Notes under the pieces: model-generated
Told to the model about the DNA's origin: nothing
Seen by the model: the letters and a program-made list of their open reading frames with translations, nothing else
Databases searched by the model: none
NCBI GenBank assembly: GCA_035604635.1
Contig: DATNIC010000095.1
Span: forward strand, 1 to 17,020
Source of the DNA: DATNIC01 sp035604635
GTDB lineage: Bacteria; Vulcanimicrobiota; Vulcanimicrobiia; Vulcanimicrobiales; Vulcanimicrobiaceae
Length of the DNA stretch: 17,020 bases
Direction: 5' to 3'
Position numbers and translations under genes: made by a program
Part shown: piece after piece, positions 13,905-17,020 of the stretch
Layout: each line of letters begins with the position of its first letter
Position numbering within the stretch: the stretch's first letter is position 1

Positions 13905-15514
13905 TTCACGTTTTCAGCATCAGCGTCGCCCTTTGACCCGAAAAACTCGAACGCGCCGATGATCGCGGCGCTGGTGAACACGCCCGTTACGGCCATCGCC
14001 ATCGAGTTGCCGATGTCTCCCTGCTCGAATTGCGCGAGCACGTAGGTCGAGATCGTCTGCACGCCCGGCGGCTGCAGCATGATCGACATGACGAGCTCGC
14101 GCATTGCCAGTCCGAAGAGGATCGGCATGCCGGCGACGACCGCCGGACGTGCGAGCGGTACGACGACGGCCCACAATGTCCGTAGCGGATCGGCCCCATG
14201 GACTGCGGCGGCCCACTCCCAGCGCGCAGGGATCTTCGCCAAGCCGAGCTGAGCGTAGCGCAGCGCCGTAGGAAAGACAACCGTCGTGTATCCGACGAGC
14301 AAGATACCCAGATGGTTGTAGACTGGAAGCGGATTCCACGGCGCGTTCCACACGAGGATGATGCCGACGGCGAGGACGATCCCCGGCGCCGCGTTCGGCA
14401 AGGCAGACGCCAGATCGAGGGCGACGGTGCCGCGTCCCCCGCAGCGCAGGGCGTACGCGACGGCGAATCCGAGAATAGCAGCAGCGAGCGTCGTCTCGAA
14501 AGCAAGCTGCAGGCTCGTCCAAAAGGCGGCGCGCGCGCCGCTCTCCGGGGCCGCGATCGCCGCGAAGTGCGCGAAGGTGAAGTTGCCGGCGCGCAGACCG
14601 TTCGTCTGTGCGCGCATCAGCGAGAGCGTGATGACGGCGGCGACCGGGACGACCGCGGTAACAAGCCCGCAGAGCGAAAAGGCGCATGTTCCCCAGAGGC
14701 TCGTTTTCCCGGAACGCCGGGCGGCACTTGCGTCCGTCGTACGCTCTCGCGAAAAGATACGGAACGGAACCCATGCGCCTGCGGCCAGGACGAGCAGCAC
14801 GAGCGAGTACGCCGCACCTTTCCCGAGATCGACCGGCCAGACTGCAGTGACTTCCTGGACTTGCGTCGTGAGGACGGTGATCCCCGCGTAGCCGCCTAGG
14901 ACCGAGGGGACGCCGAACTCTTCGATCCCCGCGATGAACGTCAGCAAAGATGTCGCTGCGACGACGGGCAGGACGTCGGGGATTACGACGCGCCTGAATG
15001 CGTAAGCCTGCGACGCGCCGTGAACGCGCGCGCTCCAGAGAAGGCGCGCCGAGCGGTTCTGCTGATAACCGCGAAACATCAGATAGACGAGCGGATAGAG
15101 ATGGGAGGCCATGACGAGCGCGATCCCGGGTAAAGAATAGAGCAGCGCCGTCGCCCACGCCGGCTGCCATCCCGTTGCGAGAAAGACGAGCCCGTTCTGC
15201 TGCAAGAGCGCGTTCCATGCCAACCCCGTCAGATAGGGCGGGAGTAAGTACGGGACCAGGACGAGTGGAAAGACGAAGGCTGCCCCAGCGGGCGGCATCG
15301 TCGCTTCGACGGCTGCCAAACTCGCGCCCAGGACGAGCGAGAAGAGCGCAACGAGCAAGCCGAGGGTGATCGTGTTCAGCGTCGTTTTGAGGAACGAGCT
15401 TTGATGGGCGATCGCTCCGAGCGACGACGCGCCTTGCGCGAAGAGCATTGCAAGCGGAGCGATCGCTAAGATCGCAACGGCGGCCCACGCCACGACGCGG
15501 ACGCCGCGCGTCAT
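13859..15514 (-). CDS. FbpB-type ABC transporter permease (two fused permease domains)
   Basis: Inner-membrane channel of an ABC importer, 551 aa, with roughly a dozen hydrophobic segments in two homologous halves. The first EAA-type loop is RLLWSARVHGASQAYAFRRV followed by IPDVLP; the second is EWAAAVHGADPLRTLWAVVV followed by PLARP. Both match the cytoplasmic coupling loop that docks on the ATPase. This fused arrangement is typical of FbpB/PhnU-like permeases for ferric ion, phosphonate or putative thiamine and spermidine. ATG at 15514 overlaps the stop of the binding-protein gene by 4 bp; no separate ribosome-binding site is seen, so translation is coupled. The frame stays open for another 740 bp upstream, but that extension is antisense-like noise over the binding-protein gene. 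Its 3' end runs 46 bp into the convergent LivJ-type gene. Confidence 0.92.
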   Translation of the reverse strand: MTRGVRVVAWAAVAILAIAPLAMLFAQGASSLGAIAHQSSFLKTTLNTITLGLLVALFSLVLGASLAAVEATMPPAGAAFVFPLVLVPYLLPPYLTGLAWNALLQQNGLVFLATGWQPAWATALLYSLPGIALVMASHLYPLVYLMFRGYQQNRSARLLWSARVHGASQAYAFRRVVIPDVLPVVAATSLLTFIAGIEEFGVPSVLGGYAGITVLTTQVQEVTAVWPVDLGKGAAYSLVLLVLAAGAWVPFRIFSRERTTDASAARRSGKTSLWGTCAFSLCGLVTAVVPVAAVITLSLMRAQTNGLRAGNFTFAHFAAIAAPESGARAAFWTSLQLAFETTLAAAILGFAVAYALRCGGRGTVALDLASALPNAAPGIVLAVGIILVWNAPWNPLPVYNHLGILLVGYTTVVFPTALRYAQLGLAKIPARWEWAAAVHGADPLRTLWAVVVPLARPAVVAGMPILFGLAMRELVMSIMLQPPGVQTISTYVLAQFEQGDIGNSMAMAVTGVFTSAAIIGAFEFFGSKGDADAENVNYARRAAHAGNGIIG

Positions 15515-16503
15515 CGCCCGAGGATATCGGTCGTGAACTGTTTGAGCACGGCCTCGCGCATCTTCGCGAGTGCCCTCCAATCCGGCGAGAGGAAGCGGAT
15601 CTTTTGAAGGTTGGGCCAGCTCGACGACGCGGGGACCGACGTTATCGCAGGGAGCAAATTCGCCTTCGCGACGAGTTGCTGGCCCGCCGGCGAAAGCGCG
15701 TAGTCGACAAAGCGCTCGGCGAGCGCCTTGGAGGGGCTCGACTTCAAGATAATGATCGGCCGCGGGATAAGGACCGTCCCGCTGCTCGGGAAAAGGAGGT
15801 CGAGCGTGTTGCCCTGTGCTTTCGCATCGAGCGCGATGTGGCCGACGCCCGCGAGGAGCGCCCAGCGCGCACCGGCGGTCACCGGCGCGAGCGCTGCCGC
15901 ATTGGGACCGGGCCAAATCGCGCCGCCGGCTTTGATCGCGCGGAAGAAATTCCAGCCGCGATTGCCGTATTGCGCGATGAACGCGAGGACGAAATCGCTC
16001 GACGTCCCGGAGAGCAGGGGATCGGGCATGCTGATCTTGCCGTTCCACGCGGTTTGTTGCAGATCGAACCAATCGTGCGGCGTCGCGCTTTTCGGGAGCG
16101 CCGACGTATTGACGACGATCGAGACCGTATCGCCCCCTATCGGAAGGAAGTCGCCCGGGGGCGCAAAACCGGGTCGAATCGTTTTGAGCACCACGGCCGG
16201 ACGGTAGGCGAAGACCTGATTTTGCTCTTGCAGCGCGAGCCCGGCCGACCACGCTGCGAGGATCACGATGTCGGCTTGAGGCCGGCCCTCCTCGGCCTGA
16301 AGCCGCGCCATCTCTTGACCGGTCGTCGCGGCGTAGACGCGCATTTGCGTCCCGGTAGCGGCTTCGAAGCCTTTGGCCAAGTCGTTTGCGAGCGATGCCG
16401 GATCCGCCGTATAGATGGTCAATTGCGCGGCGTCGGCGGCGCGCGCGTCGAGCGCGAACGCAAATGCTAGGATGAGCGGAATGAGCCGGAGGAGGACGTT
16501 CAA
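15511..16503 (-). CDS. FbpA-type ABC transporter solute-binding protein
   Basis: Predicted periplasmic receptor (330 aa) of the ferric-iron/phosphonate/putrescine binding class. Start is TTG at 16503: AGGAG (16514-16518) lies 10 nt upstream and the signal peptide MNVLLRLIPLILAFAFALDARA begins at once. Family marks are LTIYTADPASLANDLAKGFE (about 28-47), QADIVILAAWSA (about 76-87), WNGKISMPDPLLSGTSSDF (about 153-171) and AERFVDYALSPAGQQLVAKAN (about 262-282). The segment around 212-231 (ARWALLAGVGHIALDAKAQG) has no tandem tyrosines where FbpA-like iron binders have them, so ferric ion is a doubtful ligand. The TTGA overlap with the upstream ATPase stop and the ATGA overlap with the permease make a tight operon. 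What it binds is open. Confidence 0.92.
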   Translation of the reverse strand: MNVLLRLIPLILAFAFALDARAADAAQLTIYTADPASLANDLAKGFEAATGTQMRVYAATTGQEMARLQAEEGRPQADIVILAAWSAGLALQEQNQVFAYRPAVVLKTIRPGFAPPGDFLPIGGDTVSIVVNTSALPKSATPHDWFDLQQTAWNGKISMPDPLLSGTSSDFVLAFIAQYGNRGWNFFRAIKAGGAIWPGPNAAALAPVTAGARWALLAGVGHIALDAKAQGNTLDLLFPSSGTVLIPRPIIILKSSPSKALAERFVDYALSPAGQQLVAKANLLPAITSVPASSSWPNLQKIRFLSPDWRALAKMREAVLKQFTTDILGR

Positions 16504-17020
16504 GAGCCGGTTTCTCCTAAGGGTGCCAGCCAGGCGTTTTCGCTAAAGATCGAAAGCGCCACGCTGCCGTGAAGCGGCGTGGGCGACGTGACCGCGACCT
16601 CCGAGCCGTCGCTCAAGACGACGTCGACGACGTAATGCTCGCCCGCGAAGCGAGAATCCCGCACGGTGCCGGCGAGCGATTCCGCGTTTGCCGAATCGCT
16701 CACGACAAGCGCATCGGGACGCAAAATTAAGGCCGCGATAATGTTCGGGCGAAGCTGCGGATGCGCCGGGACGATTATCGTCCGTCCGGCCAGAGCGATC
16801 TCCGCGATGCCGTCACGAAGTGCGAAGTTGGAGATGTTGAGGATGGAAGCCGGACCAGTGATGCGCGCGACGCGCGCGTCGTGCGGCCTGCGGTAGACTG
16901 TTTCCGGCACATCCCACTGCACGAGCCGGCCATCGGCCATGACGCCGACGACGTCGGCGAGATAAAAAGCTTCATCGGGATCGTGCGTCACGTGCAGTGC
17001 CGTCAAGCCGAACTCACGCG
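16500..17020 (-). CDS. ABC transporter ATPase, C-terminal part (cut by the window edge)
   Basis: The reading frame enters from the right edge (first whole codon at 17018) and ends at 16500, giving about 173 residues of an FbpC/PotA-like ATPase. Visible are the end of the nucleotide-binding domain with the switch histidine (EFGLTALHVTHDPDEAFYLA), then VVGVMADGRLVQWDVPETVYRRP, the usual family continuation. A C-terminal TOBE-like beta domain follows (GPASILNISNFALRDGIAEI onward) and probably senses substrate or regulates transport. Walker A, signature and Walker B motifs lie outside the window, so completeness cannot be judged. It is the first seen gene of an operon ATPase, binding protein, permease; its stop overlaps the TTG of the binding-protein gene by 4 bp (TTGA). 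Confidence 0.9.
   Translation of the reverse strand, partial: REFGLTALHVTHDPDEAFYLADVVGVMADGRLVQWDVPETVYRRPHDARVARITGPASILNISNFALRDGIAEIALAGRTIIVPAHPQLRPNIIAALILRPDALVVSDSANAESLAGTVRDSRFAGEHYVVDVVLSDGSEVAVTSPTPLHGSVALSIFSENAWLAPLGETGS

Noticed and set aside
13920..15488. 522-codon minus-strand frame within the permease gene
   Set aside because: Shifted frame of the permease; extremely Arg-rich with no membrane segments.
15515..16252. Upstream extension of the permease frame
   Set aside because: Lies out of frame over the FbpA-type gene on the same strand; homology and hydrophobic segments begin only at the ATG at 15514.
15448..16470. 340-codon plus-strand frame opposite the FbpA-type gene
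   Set aside because: Antisense shadow, Arg/Glu-rich, no domain.
1..17020. tRNA, rRNA, CRISPR arrays, insertion sequences, phage or toxin-antitoxin genes
   Set aside because: None of the characteristic repeats, stems, terminal inverted repeats or protein motifs were seen on either strand.

Overview
Gene-dense, GC-rich bacterial DNA with many GTG and TTG starts. The first gene encodes an outer-membrane porin carrying an S-layer-homology (SLH) domain followed by a coiled coil. That architecture tethers the envelope in diderm members of the Terrabacteria (Cyanobacteria, Deinococcota, Negativicutes, Armatimonadota, Eremiobacterota/WPS-2). With the high GC and the mix of solute-binding proteins, I think an Eremiobacterota-like soil bacterium is the best guess, but this is inference; no rRNA or taxonomic marker gene lies in the window. 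Thirteen protein genes are supported, one cut by the right edge. No RNA gene, CRISPR array, insertion sequence or phage gene was seen, and no gap between genes exceeds about 125 bp.

Left part (1-3608, plus strand): an SLH porin with a strong hairpin after it, then a class IIIb adenylate cyclase fused to a degenerate response-regulator receiver domain.

Middle part: two divergent gene sets share a short intergenic region at 7230-7352. Leftward (7229 to 3611) run a secreted single-heme cytochrome/beta-propeller protein, a TRAP (DctP-type) solute-binding protein and a small secreted protein of unknown function. Rightward (7353 to 11384) run a bicupin, an enolase-superfamily dehydratase/racemase, a D-2-hydroxyacid dehydrogenase and a NitT/TauT-type solute-binding protein, nearly all overlapping or abutting. 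Together they look like a locus for capture and catabolism of a small hydroxy-acid or acid-sugar type carboxylate, with a periplasmic redox component. The substrate cannot be read from sequence.

Right part: a stand-alone catalytic-half MetE-like methyltransferase (minus) is divergent from a LivJ-type amino-acid/amide-binding protein (plus). That gene converges, with 46 bp of overlap, on a complete-looking but edge-truncated ABC importer operon on the minus strand (ATPase, binding protein, fused double permease; FbpCAB-like order with the ATPase first). All its junctions are 4-bp stop/start overlaps.

The most striking overall property is that four solute-binding proteins from four unrelated transporter classes (TRAP DctP, NitT/TauT, LivJ, FbpA-type) occur within about 12.5 kb, and only the last has membrane and ATPase partners in view.
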